From the NCBI GenBank assembly GCA_009103225.1, contig RHPI01002998.1:18597-82596 (forward strand): a DNA stretch of 64,000 bases, in the 5' to 3' direction. The notes under the pieces were generated by a model. That model was not told where the DNA came from. It did not search any database and worked only from the letters and a program-made list of their open reading frames with translations. Positions 10,660 to 28,100 of this stretch are shown here, piece by piece. The translations under genes and the position numbers were made by a program. Numbering within the stretch: the stretch's first letter is position 1; each line of letters starts with the position of its first letter. Source of the DNA: Chlorokybus atmophyticus. Its lineage: Eukaryota; Streptophyta; Chlorokybophyceae; Chlorokybales; Chlorokybaceae.

Positions 10660-13600
10660 CTAGGTTGAATCCCGTGCGGAAAGGTCTAGTAGTTGTTGTA
10701 GTTGTTGTGATGTTGATGAGTGCGATGCGTGTGAGGGTGTATTAGTTTCAGAAGCTTGCGAACTCTCCCTTACAGTGGGCAACCACTTGTCACCTTGCTC
10801 CTGCGACACATAACACTTTATTATCCAGCCTGCTGAGATGCCACAATGACCGGGCATGTACCACGTGTCAACATCTACGACATGTTGACAATGTCAATTG
10901 CGTGTGCACGCATGAGAGTCTGCGTGCCTGCGTGTGCTTGTGTGTGTGCACAAAAACGTGCATGAGCATGGTTTGTCCTAGTGTTTACGTGTGTGTATGT
11001 ACGTGATTGCGCATGCATGTGCATGTCTTTGTGTTTGCGTGTGTCTGTCTTTGAGTGCCTGTGTGTGTGCGTGTATACGTGAACAATGATGCATGGCGGT
11101 ATCAGCAAGATGTGAAGGACTCGCAGCAACTGTTACCTTGAGCAAGTCACTGACGTTAGAAGAGGGTGGCGAGAGCCCTGTTCTGGATGGTGTTGGTGAC
11201 GGCATGCCCCTGGCAGCATTGGTATGCTTTATTGGGAAGGAGGAGGACCGTCCAACGCGTGCGACGGCAGAGACAGCGTGCTGGAGTGGGGATGGGAAGT
11301 GTGTGGGCGTGGCGGGTGTCTGCTGATGCTGCGCGGGCATGGTGGCTGTGTTGTTGGCTGTGTTGTTGGCTGTCGATGGGGGTGGGTTTGCAACACTTGC
11401 TGGGGAGACCTGTGCTGTCAGCGGGTGCGTCCGAAGCGACGTGTTGGGTCCACTGTCGCTCTTGGGGAGCTGCAAAGCCCTGTCAATGTCCTCCGGCAGC
11501 CCGCGGTGCCTCCCGAGCAAGATAATGAGTATCAGCACCAGCTGCACATATAAATACAGTAAGCTGTCTGCTTGGGCTTGCATTGCAAGTAACCACAAGC
11601 ACACCGCACATGTTGGGTTGGAAGCACACCACAAGGATGGATGGATGGTTCCTCACCTTCGACAGCGCATGCCATGTGCCGGCAAAGGTATACACAACTG
11701 TAGGGTATCCAAGTGTGAGCCCGACGTTGCCGTAGGCGGAAATGATTTCAAAGAGGACGGCAAACACCTGCAGGCATGGTAGTGCTCATGCTTACGTTGG
11801 AGTGGTAAGTACAACAAGGTTTTCAACAGCGCAATGTACAAACATCCAACCTGGAAGTAGGGATCATGACGGTCAAATTGAGGCTTCTCAATGATGCAGA
11901 TGACGAATATTGACATGAACAAGAGGACAGTATCTCGGAGAAGTAGCTTCCGGCCTTGGACCCACACGTGGTCGGCTTCCGCCCTCTCTAACAGCGCCTC
12001 CTCATGCGTCAAACCCAACTCCTTCAACTCGTACTCATCTGTTACCTGCATGAGAGGAAAACCAGAGCAGGCTGTGAGCGTGTGCCATCAAGGCAACCTC
12101 TACACAAGTACATGAACGCGCAATCAATGCATGTTCACGCACCTGTGAGTTCTGCCGGGATATGTAGAGCGGATAAACGGCGAGATACATGAGGCCCGTG
12201 TAGAGCCACACCATGGCGGGACTGAGCAAAGCGACATTCACGGCATTGAGCCCCGCACTGCGTGTGGCTATTGACTGAAACAGCCCTGTTACCAGCTTGT
12301 GGCCTGGTTGCAACCCCTCAACAGCTGGAGAGTCCCAATCGAGGACTTGAAAAAAGAAGAACTCGACCGCGTTGATGACTGCGAGGGCCACAAATAGAAT
12401 GCGCGTTTGTGCCGCCGGGAACAAGTGCGTGAAACACCTGTGTAGCAAAATGTGCTTAGGCTTTGCCCCCCAAGCCTCCAAGCCTAGTGTGCTGTATGTG
12501 AATCGCAAAACCAACCTGCGGGGGTACTTGAGGAGATAGGTGCAGGCATCCCGCTGCTCCGCAGAGTGTGCGTACCGGGACCTCAAACGGATGATCTCCC
12601 GTAGCACTATTGGGAAAGCAGTGTTTCCTACGAACAAAGGCTGTCAGTCAGGAAAAAAAGTCACGCTATGGGTGTTTGTTTGAGAACAACACAACTCTAA
12701 TGGGGTTGTACCAAGAAGGATGAGAGCGGACATGACGAGGAGTATGAGCGTGGCGCGCTGGAAAGGTATCATGTTGGCGGACAGGAGGCTGAAGCCAGCG
12801 TTGTTGAACGCCGACACGCCCTGGAACACGCTGAACCACCACGGGTTGACAAAGTTCTGCTTCAACAAATTCGACGTGGTTGCGTCGTAGATAAACTCAA
12901 TGCGGATTAGCAAGATCCCCACCAACTGTATGGCCAAAAAGTACAGCGGCACTAGCATGGACAGCTCCCGCAACGCATTGTACTCTATAGATTGTCTCAA
13001 TCGTTTCGACGCTTCTGCAAGGTACGCCTCATCCGCCAGGTATTCTGCGTCAAACACAGAGCCATCTGTCCTTGGAGACTCGGCATCGCTGCCAGGAGCC
13101 TGTGACACACCCACAAACAAAGTCGCATTGTTGGTTGTGCACACATGCACCCCCAGGCACGCGCATCCCTACGCGCGCGCACGCACGCATGCACGCACGC
13201 AAGCGCACACACACATGCACTCGCTTGCGATGTGCATTCTGCCTGCACTCGCTTGCGATGGCATACCACGCTGCGGGTGGCAGCACTTGCGGCCCGCGTG
13301 CGTATACGCTGCAACTTCTCCATGGTTTCCAGGAGCTCTGTGCCGGTGATGGGTATGGGGTCTCCAGTGATTTGGGACAGTGAATTGCGGTGGTGCTGCA
13401 GGATCTGAAGGGGGTCCTCCCCCCCGCTCCACGTGATGTTCGGGTCGAACTCGGACGTATCCGCTGGCGTATCTGGCACTCTCCATGAGGAATCCAGCGT
13501 GGTCACTGCACGCATTAGATGAACCTTCTTCTTTGCTGGCTGCGGGGCCACTACACACGTCGTCACGCTCCGTGCCAGCTGCGGTCTTGCAATCTGAGAT

Positions 13601-16600
13601 GAAGAACACTCAGCTGCAAGCTGGGCTAATGATACTTACTTTCGCATGCGCACTTGCCCCCATGTGCATACACACATGCGTGTACATCCAAACACATGCA
13701 TGCACAGGCGCGTGCACATGCACAAATCGCAGTATCATCTTGTCTGGTGGTGGATGCAGCTGGTATACACGCGTGCATACGCATGCACTCAGAGGCACAC
13801 GTGAGCGCACACCCACGCGTACACACCGTGGGGTACTCTTGTGATGGCCGTGCGGCGTTTTCCTCATGAAGGACTTCAAAATCTGCTAGTGAAGCCGCCA
13901 AGTCTATGCTGTTGACAGAATGGATGCGGGGCCGGGTGGAACCTGAACTGAAACTGTTCTGAGCTGACAAACTCGTCGAAGGTTTGTCTGCTGCTCCTGT
14001 AAGCGAGCGCGACCGCACGAATCGCGACAACTGGCTCAGGTGTGGAGGCCGGTGTTGCGGGTCCATTTCCTGTGCAGTGCGAGGCTTAGCAGCGGTTGCA
14101 AGCACCATATCTAATGTCAGACAGGAATACAGAGCAAATTGCTCATGACAATGGCAAGCGTTGTAACAAGCAGAGGGGTTATACAGCTAGAGTTACAAGG
14201 CTCCCCCTCAACTTCGCACAGGTTTAGAGGTGATACTTCTTGACCGCAAAAAGACCAGTCTAGCACTCACATCAACAAGTAGTCTGGACAAGCTTTCTCA
14301 AATCTAATCCAACTCAGATTCGAATGGGCTTTGCATTTATGAAACCAAGCTAGGACTTGAGTACAGTGCTGGAAAAAGAGTCAGATGCAGCCATGTGCAA
14401 TGCACTTTTCGCTGAATGTGTCATGTGCATGGTGCAGTAGCCAACCTGCAGAGTGCGCTGGATGAAGCGGAAGGCCTTTTTTGACGCCTTCGGCTGCACT
14501 TTCACCACCACATCATCTTCCGTTTCAACTGCTGGAGTCAGGATCAGCGGGGCTGGTCGTCTCAGTTGCGGCCTGTTGAAGCGCTTGTCACCACATTTGA
14601 ACAATAATGATTTCAAAGACAATATTACCCCTCTCGTATTGAGCCGCCATTGGACTTTGTGTCTGTTCTTGCCAATACTGGCTGTGCGAGCGGTGGTACA
14701 GCATAGGCTGACACAGATAAAGGCATGTCAAGTACGAGTGACAGTTTGAAAGGGTAGTCATCACCACAACGGCACGACAGGTAGCACGTACCTGGTGGTT
14801 CATGGAATGTCATCTCAAGCACCGCCCGCTTAAAGTAATAACGCCTGACCAGCACCGGAACCAGGCTCATGAACACCTGTGTTGGCACAGTGCACAAGGG
14901 TTTGCATGCGCACGTGTCTGAGAGTGCATAGGTGTGGCCACTTCTATATGTGACTGGCATTGTGTGAGCCCTTTTCACACAGCAGCCATGTGTGGAGTAC
15001 CTGGGAGCCAGAGATCATCAACACGCAGATGATGACTTGGCTCATCACGGATAGACGAGCCATATCTATAGTTGTCATCCCAGTGACACACATCGCCGAC
15101 GTGGCAATGAACAGTGCATCCACATAATCAAGGTGCTCCGTGCCTTCGCCCCAGTTACCCCATAAGAATATGGAAGTGATCAGAATCGCCACGGTGAAGT
15201 ATGTGAGATGTATCCCTGGCACACAGTTGTGGAGTATGTTGGTAAGAGCTAGCTCGCACGATCAGCGCTCAGACGCACTTGCATGCGCAGGCACTCATGC
15301 ACACATACACGCACACGAATGCGCACACGCACATGCAGATTGTCCGCTGCTTACTGTAGTACGTCAAGTGTCGCCTGAGCCATACTGGCACAAATGTATT
15401 TGACTGCGGCTTGTCAACAACATTACGCCAAAAGTTCGTCAACCTCACAATGTACCTGCGGTACACGAGATCTCCGTTGGCACAAACAAGTGACACCCGT
15501 ACAGTGCCACACGCACGCAAACAGCCCATTGCAAGCTTGGGGCTTGAGTGCCTCAACCGATGGGCTGTCTGGTCTTGCAATGCGATTGCCTTAACCAGAG
15601 GCAGACAAGCACTGAGCCCTTGTGTGTGGCAAGCTTGTTGTTGCTGCAATCTAGCTTGTGAGGTTGCAAGCTCATTATTTGTGATAACCAATGGTTGAAG
15701 GCGTGAAACACTTGTAACATTGCCACGGCAAGCTAAACAAGCTTGCCACCCAGCTCCCGCATGCGCGTGGTGGTGGTGTGGGGGCGGGGGGCAACCTTAC
15801 TTAAGCTTGATTGTTGCTGCAGCTTAGCAAGTACAGTTGTGATTTGCAGATCTTAGAAGGCAAGCTTGTTGCAATGTTGCTTGCTTGGCAGCAGCAACCA
15901 AGCTTGTAAGCTGCAAACTCCGTGATTGACTGCTTCAACCACTGCCCGAGGTAACCAGCACTGAGCTTGCAACCTTGCAAGCTTGATTGTAGCTACAGCA
16001 AAGTAAACAATGTTGCAAAAAGCTTGTCACGCAACATCTGCAATCTACAACAGGGGGCGGTTGCACTGCACCACAACGTGTCATATTTGCAAATTGTCGT
16101 GATTGGCAAGATCTGTCATCGTACTGAAGATCGGAATAGCTGGAAACTGGTGCATTGAGGTGCAGAGTGACCCGTCATGTGCGTACCCCAATCAGAGCTA
16201 CTTGTTGTGTGCTGCAGCAGTGCTACAGGGCAGCGCTGCAGCAGAAAGACACCACTAAGAAAGCTCAAACATTCTAAGCTTAATATCAAGCACACACGAT
16301 CACACGTAAGGCTTATATAAGGCTAACAAACATCAACCCTTGAGCTCCGTTTAAGCTATGATTGCAGCTGCATTGCAAAGTTCACTCACCACCGCCGCAG
16401 TCGCTGCACCAGCCTCCTCCCCCCCTGCCTCCCAAGACCCGATTTTCGCCGCCCTAGCTCGCCTGCCGGCTTCTTCTTAGCCCCTGCTGAGGGGGAGGGC
16501 AGCTTGTGGGGGGCGGCAACGTCCTCGTCCTCTGCCGCCGCTGCCACCGCCATGGTGGAGGCCAGCAGCTGCTGCTGGCCCAGCACGGCCTCCCTCCTGC

Positions 16601-16727
16601 TCTCTGCTTGTGTTTTGCTCTGCTTGCTGGTTGCTGCCCTGCGTAACTTGTCAATGCGGTCCAATGCACTACAGTTAATGCGCTGCCCTACTCGCGGTGA
16701 ATCAACCGGAGGTTTGTTGGAGTTCAT
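10660..16727 (-). CDS. Trk/HKT-family potassium transporter, paralogue A
   Basis: Fifteen exons in transcript order: 16727-16390, 15455-15355, 15215-15001, 14876-14792, 14707-14629, 14572-14446, 14069-13827, 13593-13267, 13099-12712, 12627-12516, 12437-12143, 12045-11851, 11767-11657, 11541-11137, 10800-10660; 1053 aa. The four pore loops of the Trk fold are visible: TSAMCVTGMTTIDMA, SAFNNAGFSLLSANMIPF, IATRSAGLNAVNVALLSP and ISAYGNVGLTLGYP, each with the filter Gly. Known: four Gly favour K+ over Na+. A hydrophilic region of about 280 residues separates the first and second membrane-pore-membrane units, as in fungal Trk proteins, and a Ser/Thr/Pro-rich cytosolic tail follows. The N-terminal exon is basic. 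Inference: plasma-membrane K+ uptake. The neighbour on the other side of the AT-rich spacer is its paralogue with all 14 introns at matching places. Confidence 0.92.
15456..16389 (-). other. TRK-A intron 1 with clustered AAGCTTG words
   Basis: This 934-base intron holds at least eight AAGCTT or GCAAGCTTG words, mainly between 15530 and 16030. The TRK-B intron 1 has only a few. No gene is seen in it. Confidence 0.5.
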
Positions 16728-19731
<3,004 letters not shown>

Positions 19732-22700
19732 ATGGAGCGGGCGTCCAGCATGGCTGCGGCGGCGGCGGAGGACGAGGAGAACGCCGCTCAGAAGCCGCCA
19801 TCACCTGCCGCAGCAAGGAGAGGGGACAAGAAGAAGTCTACTAAAACGTTTGGGCGGCGGCTGCTTCAGCGCCTGCGGCGATGGTGAGTGAGCATGCAAT
19901 GCAGCTTGGCTTTGTAGTTTACGGGGGCAGCTCAGGGTTTGAACTCAGCTGTCAAACCCTATTTCCGCTGCTGATTGACATCAGCGAAGCTGTTTGACGA
20001 CCAGCTTGGTCCAATTCGCGTGGCAATCACTTTGGTCTGTAGCCATGCAGTTGCGTACTCTTGGACCCTCTACTTAGGGCAAACACATTTGGCAACTAAA
20101 TTGCCATTCCCAATCCTACCTGCACGGTGAAATCAGGATAGGTCTTGGCAACACACAGCGGACCCTCACAATCTAACGCATTGTCGCAGCACAAAGCCAC
20201 TGCAAGCACGCCCTCTTGCTGTAATTCTGCAAACCTTGCGGTGGCAAGCTTGTCGGGTTGGTAGAGGCAATCACGCACTGAGACTCGGACTCAGGCTGTT
20301 TGCATGCATGCAGGGCACTGGTGGTCACTGTCAGTTGACAGAGGTCGCATGCTTGTTGCAGGTACATTTTGCAGTCGACAGACTTTTGGCGTAAGGCTAT
20401 CAACGAGCCTTTGTCGCATACGTATGTGCCATTATGGCTTCGAGACCATTTGACATACTACAGTAAGCAGCAGACACTGTGCATGCATGCGCGGAGGTGT
20501 GTGCAGCTATCTCAGTAAACCAAGGTGATGTCATCTGCGTGTGTGTTGCAGGGCTACATCTTACATACTTCATTGTGACAATTTTGATCTCTTCAATCTT
20601 CATGTGGGGCAATTGGGGTGAAAACACTCAGCGGCTCCGTTACATTGACGCATTGTTCCTCTCCACTTCGGCCATGAGTGTCACCGGGCTGGCAACTGTA
20701 GACATGGCCAGTCTATCCGTGCTGGACCAAGTGGTATTGACACTCTTGATGTTAGCAGGCTCTCAGGTACTTACATGGCTGTTATGGCAAAATCTTTTCT
20801 TTCAATGCCAAACACATTGATTACCCTTGCACACATATATGCACGCGCACACATGCGCAAATGTGTGCACGCTGTGCTAATCCAGGTGTTTATGAGTTTG
20901 ATTCCAGTGTTCGTGAGGCGGTACTACTTCAAGCGGGCTGTTCTTGAGATGACTTTTCGAGAACATCCACCAAGTAGGTGCTTGTGCTTATGGCCATCTC
21001 ATGACTTGACGACCATTGTGGTCCGTGATCGTCTAATGGGCTTCCGTCTGCATCAGCCTATTCTGCACCACTCTTGGCACAGCCGCATGGGCAAAAGTCG
21101 CCAGCAGCAGAGACCAACTCAACTGGCAGCTCGATTAGAGAGGGGTATGAAGCGACTCAATGTGCATTTTCTCATTTATTGGTGTACAACGTACATGCAA
21201 TTGCAAGTATCCCAACAGGCCGCAACTGCGAAGACCGTCTGCAGTGGTCGTGTCTCCAATGCGGGAACCAGTTGACGAATCTGCGGTGAACTTGCAGCCA
21301 AGATCATCGAAAAAGGCCTTCCACTACTACGTCCAGCGCACGTTTCAGGTTGGCTCTGGCACCACAGTGCGGCAATACGCTGAGTGCACTGCAGAGCGTT
21401 AGGTGAATCTGGTTCTGCTGAGAATCTGTGTTGCTCGTCAATGAGGTGCACTTCATTCCATGTGTGCAAAGTATGGTCAAGTAAGGTCTTGTCCACGTCT
21501 TGGGAGGCGTCATTTAATGATTGGTGGATGTAAGGGCTGGGGTTACCTACTACTGCTCATCCTCAGCAAAGTAACGTCCTTACTGTTGTATATGAACTTG
21601 GACTTCAGGCCATCCTAGCCTGACCAGAAACGTCTTAAAATTGAAGCTTTTAGGGGTCTCGTATGTTGTGTGGAAGTGTTTGCTGCAACACATGTTGCTC
21701 GCAACACATGTTTTCACTTCTCTCACCAATATGTTATCCTCCCGCGACAGGAGTTCGACCCGCAACACCGGCCTCCACACCTTACCCAGCTGTCCAATTA
21801 TGTGCGTTCGCGATCCCTCGCGGCAGGACGCTCGCCAAGTTTGTCGACTGGGAACAATTTCAGTTCACCCACATCCACCCAACGCCCCACCCAATCCTAT
21901 GGCAGTCCAGTCGGTGTAACTGCGGCAGAAACGCCGGCCTTTGTTGAAGCTGACAACTCCTCTGGTGCACAGGAGTACCCAGCGGTGCGCATGCACACGC
22001 GCACAGGAACCCACGCGCACATGTGTGCGTGTACGTTTCTGACCACCATGCAGGCTTGGCCTGATTGTTTTCATGGCAGATTGTGCGGCCGCAGTTGGCG
22101 CGAAGCGCGACAGCAAGTATAGCGGCCCCGCAGACAGGCCAGAAGAATGCTCACTTCATGCGCAAGTTGACTACTCTGGACTCCTCGTGGAGAGTGCCGG
22201 ACACATCAACCAGGTTGGAGTCAGCCAATTTCGACCCCAACATAACGTGGAGCGCGGGCGAAGACCCGCTTCTGCTTCACATCCTGCAACAGCACCGCAA
22301 CTCCTTGTCCCACATCGCGGGAGACCCCACACCCATCACCGGCATGGAGCTGTTGGAAACCGTGGAAAAGCTGCAGCGCCTACGTACGCGGGCCACTCGC
22401 AGCGTGGTATGCGTGTGCGCGCTTGGCTACACACCAAGAACAAGAGTTCACTCACTCACTGGCAATATTGAGATTTTGATTTGCTTGCTTGATTTGCAGG
22501 GTCCTTCAAGCGATGTTGAGTCGCCGAGGACAGATTTCTCTGTGTTTGATGAGGAGTACCTTGCGGACGAGGCATGCATTGCGGAAGCGTCGAAGCGATT
22601 GAGACAATCCATTGAGTACAACGCGCTGCGGGAGCTGTCCATGCTGGTGCCGCTGTACTTTGTGGTCATACAGCTGGCAGGCTTCTTGCTGATCCGCATC

Positions 22701-24825
22701 GACTTTATCTATGACAAGAGCACGTCAAATGTGTTGAGGAAGCCATACCATATCAACCCGTGGTGGTTCAGCCTGTTCCAGAGCGTGTCCGCGTTCAACA
22801 ACGCCGGCTTCAGCCTCCTGTCCGCCAACATGATACCTTTCCAGCGCGCGACGCTCGTACTCCTCGTCGCTTCCGCTCTCATCCTTCTCGGTAGATCCTC
22901 ACTTGATTGGCGTGTGCATTTGCAAACCAGATGATTGCAACCGCGTTTCACGCGAGAAGCAGTCAACATGCGTCTGATATTGGTGATGTCTCTTATCTCT
23001 CTGGCAGGGAACACTGCCTATCCGATAGCTTTGCGAGCTATTGTTTGGTTCCGGGCGCGCTATGCGCGTTCAGACGAGCAGCGGGACGCATGCAACTACC
23101 TCCTCAAATACCCGCGCAGGTAGGTTTGGCACAGCTGCGCGTGTGCATGACGCTTGCGTAAAGTGACTCACAAACCAACCAGTCCCCGTCCTGCAGGTGT
23201 TTCACTCACTTGTTCCCAGCATCCCAAACACGCGTACTGTTCATAACTCTCGTGGTCATCAACTCGACTGAGTTCTTCTTCTTCCAAGTGCTTGACTGGA
23301 ACTCTCTCGCCGTCAAGGGATTGGGGGCAGGTTACAAGCTTTTGGTAGGGCTTTTCCAGTCGTTCTCCACACGCAGCGCGGGGCTCAATGCCGTCAACAT
23401 TGCCCTGCTCAGTCCTGCAATGCAGTGGCTCTACACAGGGCTCATGTATGTTGCGGTGTACCCGCTCTACATATCGCGGCAGAGGTCACAGGTGTGTGAA
23501 CATGTCCAAGCGTGTGCATGTGCGAGTGTGTGTGTGTAAATTTGTGTTGAGGTTGAGGGCCGCAGCAATGCACATGCTAACATAGTTCTCTGCTGCTTGT
23601 ACTCTCATGCAGGTGACAGATGAGTACGAGATGAAGGAGTTGGGTTTAACGAAAGACGAGCTGCTGTTAGAAAAGGCGGAAGCCGACCACGTGTGGGTTC
23701 AAGGCCGAAAGCTGCTTCTTCGCGACACTGTGTTTTTGTTCGTGTCTATATTCCTCATTTGCATTATTGAGAAGTCGCAATTTGAGCTCCAGCCTTCCGA
23801 TTTCCAGGTTGGACCTCTTGCAATGCGCGATCATTTACTTTTCATTCTTACAAATTCAACAATAACACCACCAATCGTGCATGCAGGTGTTTGCTGTCCT
23901 CTTTGAGGTGATTTCTGCCTATGGCAACGTCGGGCTCTCGCTAGGATACCCTAATGTTGTGTTTGCATTTTGCGGCACATGGCACACTCTGTCCAAGGTC
24001 AGTGTGCCTCGCACGCCTTCAACCCAACTTGTCCATCACGTAACCTTGTGTTGACACTTACCATACAGGCATGTGCATACAACTCACTGTATTGCTGGCG
24101 TGTGCAGCTGGTTTTGGTCGTTGTCATGTTGCTAGGGCGGCACCGCGGGCTTCCGGAGAACATCGACAAGGCGTTGCAGCTTCCGAAGAACGAGATGGCC
24201 AGTCCTAGTCGTACACACCGCATGTTTTCGGCGCACACCTCACCTGCAAGCGGGACCCACCCGCCCTCGGCCAACAACACGTTCACACCAGCCACTCAGC
24301 AGCGGCAGGCACCCACCCCTCCCACGCAATTCCAGTCCCACCTCGAGCGCGCCATGTCCAAGGCTGTCGCACGTGTCAACCGGTCCACTTCCTTCCCGAC
24401 CAGGCCGGCAAGGGGCATGCCAGAACCAACATCATCGGTACCCAAGACAAGGCTCGCGCGACCTTCTTCAGACGTCAGCGAATTGCTCAGGGTAATAATG
24501 GTTCCATGATTACACATAATGCTGAGTACTGCATTTAGAGTTGTGCTGCACGCGCGCGCACATACGCATATGCACATGCACAAAAAACTAACCAGTTCGC
24601 ACGTTTTACATGCATAGGCGCTATCTGTGTGAGTTTGGTACCTTACCAGGCTTGATGGCAAGGTGTTGTGTTTGGCAGGGGCAGAGTGACAGGTGGTTGC
24701 CAACTGTAAGGGAGGGTTCGCACACATCGCTGATGGAAGCTGACACATCCACGCGCGCATCGCTCTCATCATCACAACAACAAGAACCACTAGACGTCTC
24801 AACTCGGAATGCAACCCAAACATAG
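19732..24825 (+). CDS. Trk/HKT-family potassium transporter, paralogue B
   Basis: Fifteen exons: 19732-19883, 20362-20462, 20552-20766, 20886-20973, 21057-21144, 21219-21348, 21751-21984, 22080-22406, 22500-22890, 23008-23119, 23197-23491, 23613-23807, 23887-23997, 24108-24491, 24679-24825; 989 aa. An in-frame TGA ends directly before the ATG, which fixes the start. Pore loops: TSAMSVTGLATVDMA (about residue 115), SAFNNAGFSLLSANMIPF (545), STRSAGLNAVNIALLSP (675), ISAYGNVGLSLGYP (790), all with Gly filters. The long hydrophilic insert (about 185-470) and the Ser/Thr-rich tail (about 820-989) match paralogue A in place but are less conserved than the membrane parts. Exons 2, 3, 8, 10, 11, 12 and 13 have the same length in both genes. 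Inference: K+ uptake at the plasma membrane; different termini may give different regulation. Confidence 0.92.
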
Positions 24826-25187
24826 TAGATACGGAATGTTGCCTGCATAGTGTGACATTGTTGTGCGTATTGTATATAGTATAGAGTGTTGCCAGCACAG
24901 TGTGTCATTGCTAGGTTAGTCTTAGGCGCTGGACTACGCTCTACGCCACGCTTTGTATTGCTATTCATTGTAGAGGATTGCTCTCACAGTGTCTGCTCCC
25001 AACTGAGGTATGCAGATAACAAGTCCCAATTCTATTATGTTGAAACTCAGACACACCAGCGAGTAATCTCAAGCAGGCCGCTGAGTCCACGCGAGTCGCT
25101 CGCAGGCTAAGTGTCTGCTGCTGCCATGCTAAACATGACAAAGAATGCTAACAATAGTGTCAATGTGACTACTCATCAATATCAGTG
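24826..25187. other. convergent intergenic region
   Basis: The 362 bases between the stop codons of TRK-B (+) and the dehydrogenase gene (-). No gene is seen. Confidence 0.5.
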
Positions 25188-28100
25188 TTACAACAGGAAA
25201 GCCAAAGCAGCAGCCGCTGCGAGTGCCACGGATATTGCCGCGAAGCCGGATACCGAGGCGGCTGCGCTGTTGCGGGGCGCAGGAGGACTCGTAGTCTCCC
25301 CGCTGGAGCGCGGACTCGGTGGAGGCGGTGAGGACGAGGTCTTTGCTGGAGGTGAGTTGGTGCTTGGTGTCGGTGTTGGTGTCGGTGAGGTGGTGTCGGG
25401 GGTTGGCGGGGGGATCTCCATCAACACAGGTGAAGGAGGTGAAGGACCGTCTGAGTACACCACGGGCGTGAGATGGTTGTGGTTATGTGTCCCTCACGCG
25501 TATGTGTATGTGTGTGCGCGCGCATTCATATGTGTGGGTGCGTGCAGCAGTGCACAAACGCATATAGTTGCGCGTGTGTGGTTACCTGTGGGAGGCATTG
25601 ACATGGAGGGTGTGGGTGCGTTGGTGATGATCGGCGGGGGGAACATGTTGGCTTGCGGCGTGGCATCGGGTGGAGGGGAGCTGGTTGGCAGTTTCATCGG
25701 CGGAGGGGGGGTAGGTGCGGTCTCAGGCGGCATGGGAATCTCCCCTGGCATGGTTGGCGGCACGTTGTCAACAGCTAAAACCACTATGCCGGCAAGATCC
25801 GCATTGTCCAGCTTGGCGGTCAGTTGCATCTGCAACACAATACAATATTAATGGTTGTGCGCTCGTGCAGCGTTGTTGAGTATGTATGTATGCTCGTGTG
25901 CGTGTTTGCGCAAGTGCATGTGCACTTGGGCGCATTTGTATAAATCTTCATGGTATACATACCTGCATGCTGGTGTCGGTGGTGGTCACAGTGTAAGTCC
26001 TGATGAGAGCCGCGTTCTTGCCGGCCAACTTGAAGATATCAACATCGGCGTCGACAACAGTCCCCTCAATGCTTACATCAAAGATGCGCTGCCCCACAGT
26101 CGTCCAAAAAGACTCCACAAAGTACAGCGAGACCACATACGCTCCGACACGTGGCAGCGGGAGCGCGTACGAGAAGCTTCCATACCGGTCGGTCTGGAAG
26201 ATCCGTTGCCTTCCCTGAGTACTTCCATCAATAGCTTCCGCTGTGCCCGATGTGGCCCCGCCGACAAAGTACTCATCAGCACTCCACGTGACACCTGTAG
26301 TGTGTGCGTGTGTAAGCAGAGCGATTAGATGTGTGTGTGTGTGTGTGTGTGCATGTGTGGGCATGTGTGTGTACCTGTGACATCGGTGTAAGGTGCTCCC
26401 GCCCCCGCATCAATGTAATAAACAGCTGTCCCTGCAAAGGGCACGTACACAGCCACAATTGAAGTGTCATCCTCGGGCGCCAAGTATGTGTGTGCGGCGG
26501 CCCCGTTGTCGGTCCACCCCGCAAACTGATATATCCTTCCATCAGGTGAGGTGTATAGTTGGGGTGCGCTCAACGTGGTGCTCCCACCCTTGATCATGTT
26601 GAATGCAAAGGGTGTTGTGCCCTGCGCGGGACCGAAACCCAACGTAACGCCCGCCACGGGTGAAGACAACACCGTCACAACACTTGTTTCGGGTTGGATG
26701 TTGACTTGGGTTGTATCACTGATGCCACTCGTATCTGTCACAGTGAGGGATACAGTGATATATGTTGGCATTTCGTGCTCGGGGGCGAGAGCTGAACCCG
26801 TCGTTGCTGTCCCAACAAGGTGGGTGAGTCCGTGCGTGTGGCATGAGTCCACATCATCCGACACGCAATGATGCACAACCACATCCCATGTCAACGTATC
26901 ACCCGCCTTGTTACCCGCACCCGCAAACTGTATGGTATCACCCACACGCCACTTCAGCGACGCCAACGGGGCCGATATCGTCGCCTTCGGTAGCAACGCA
27001 GCCGTGGCGACGATATTCACCGTGGCCGTGCCGACATCATCGTTACCGAGACTATCCGTCACGCGCAGCGATACAACATACTTCCCCTCCTTCTGATACA
27101 CGTAAGAGGGAGCCACACTCGTTGAGTCCCCGAACACGCCATCCGCGTTCAAGTCCCACGAATACAACAACCCGCCCGCAGCCGTGCCGACACTTGAAGT
27201 ACTCGCATTGAAGTGTATCGTTGCCGGCTTCGCTGCCGCCAAAGGTGAGGCGGATATCTTCGATGTAGGCCCCACGGGCACGAAAGATAGCCGATATACG
27301 GCCTGCTCGTCGTAATCGACGATATACATATCATTTCCAGAGGGTCCCGCCTCGATATCAGAGACAGAGAGAGCGTCAACTAATGTTACAATTGATGTTG
27401 GGTCCGGGTCCTTATTGCCGTTAAGACGCATGGCCCACACGCAACGTTGGGTGTAGTCACCGAATAAGAGGGAACCGGAGTAGTCTGCGGGGAAAGTGGA
27501 ACCGGAGTAGAAGGCGATACCCGTCGTGGCGCCGGAATAAGCACGAGAGCAGCCTGAGAGAATAGAGGTGAGTGTTAGGTTGGGTCATGGAGTGTGAGTG
27601 CAGTTACTGAGCAGTCAGGGTGGGCAGTGTGGACACATGTGTGCGTGTGGTTGCGTGTGCGTGTGTGCGCGCGCACACAAAGATGGTTGCACCCCGCGCG
27701 TGCGTGCGTGCATGTGTGCATGCACACACATTGTGCACAGACTCATGCAGCAGACAAGGTCAACAAGCTGTTTCGTACCAACAGGGTTGGGTCTGTCGTT
27801 ATGGGCATACGAGTAGAAGGGCGCCTGATAGTTGAGCGCAGCATTGTTGGCGTACAGTCCCTCGCACAGCGTGAACCCTGTATCTCTATAACTCCCTTGT
27901 GCCCCAAACCCTTCATAGCAAGGCCACCCGTAGTTCCTCACAGGTCCCACCCCATCCGTCACATCCCTGATGACGTTGATCTCCTCGTAGTTGCCCCACC
28001 CAACATCTCCAAACCAGAACTCCTTGCTGTTACCCCTAAACACCCCTCTGAAAGGATTTCTCATCCCGTGCGCAACGATGCGGGACCTATCCGCCTGCTC

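Noticed and set aside
14310-14330. tRNA B-box-like word (AGATTCGAATGG)
   Set aside because: No A-box or cloverleaf could be built around it.
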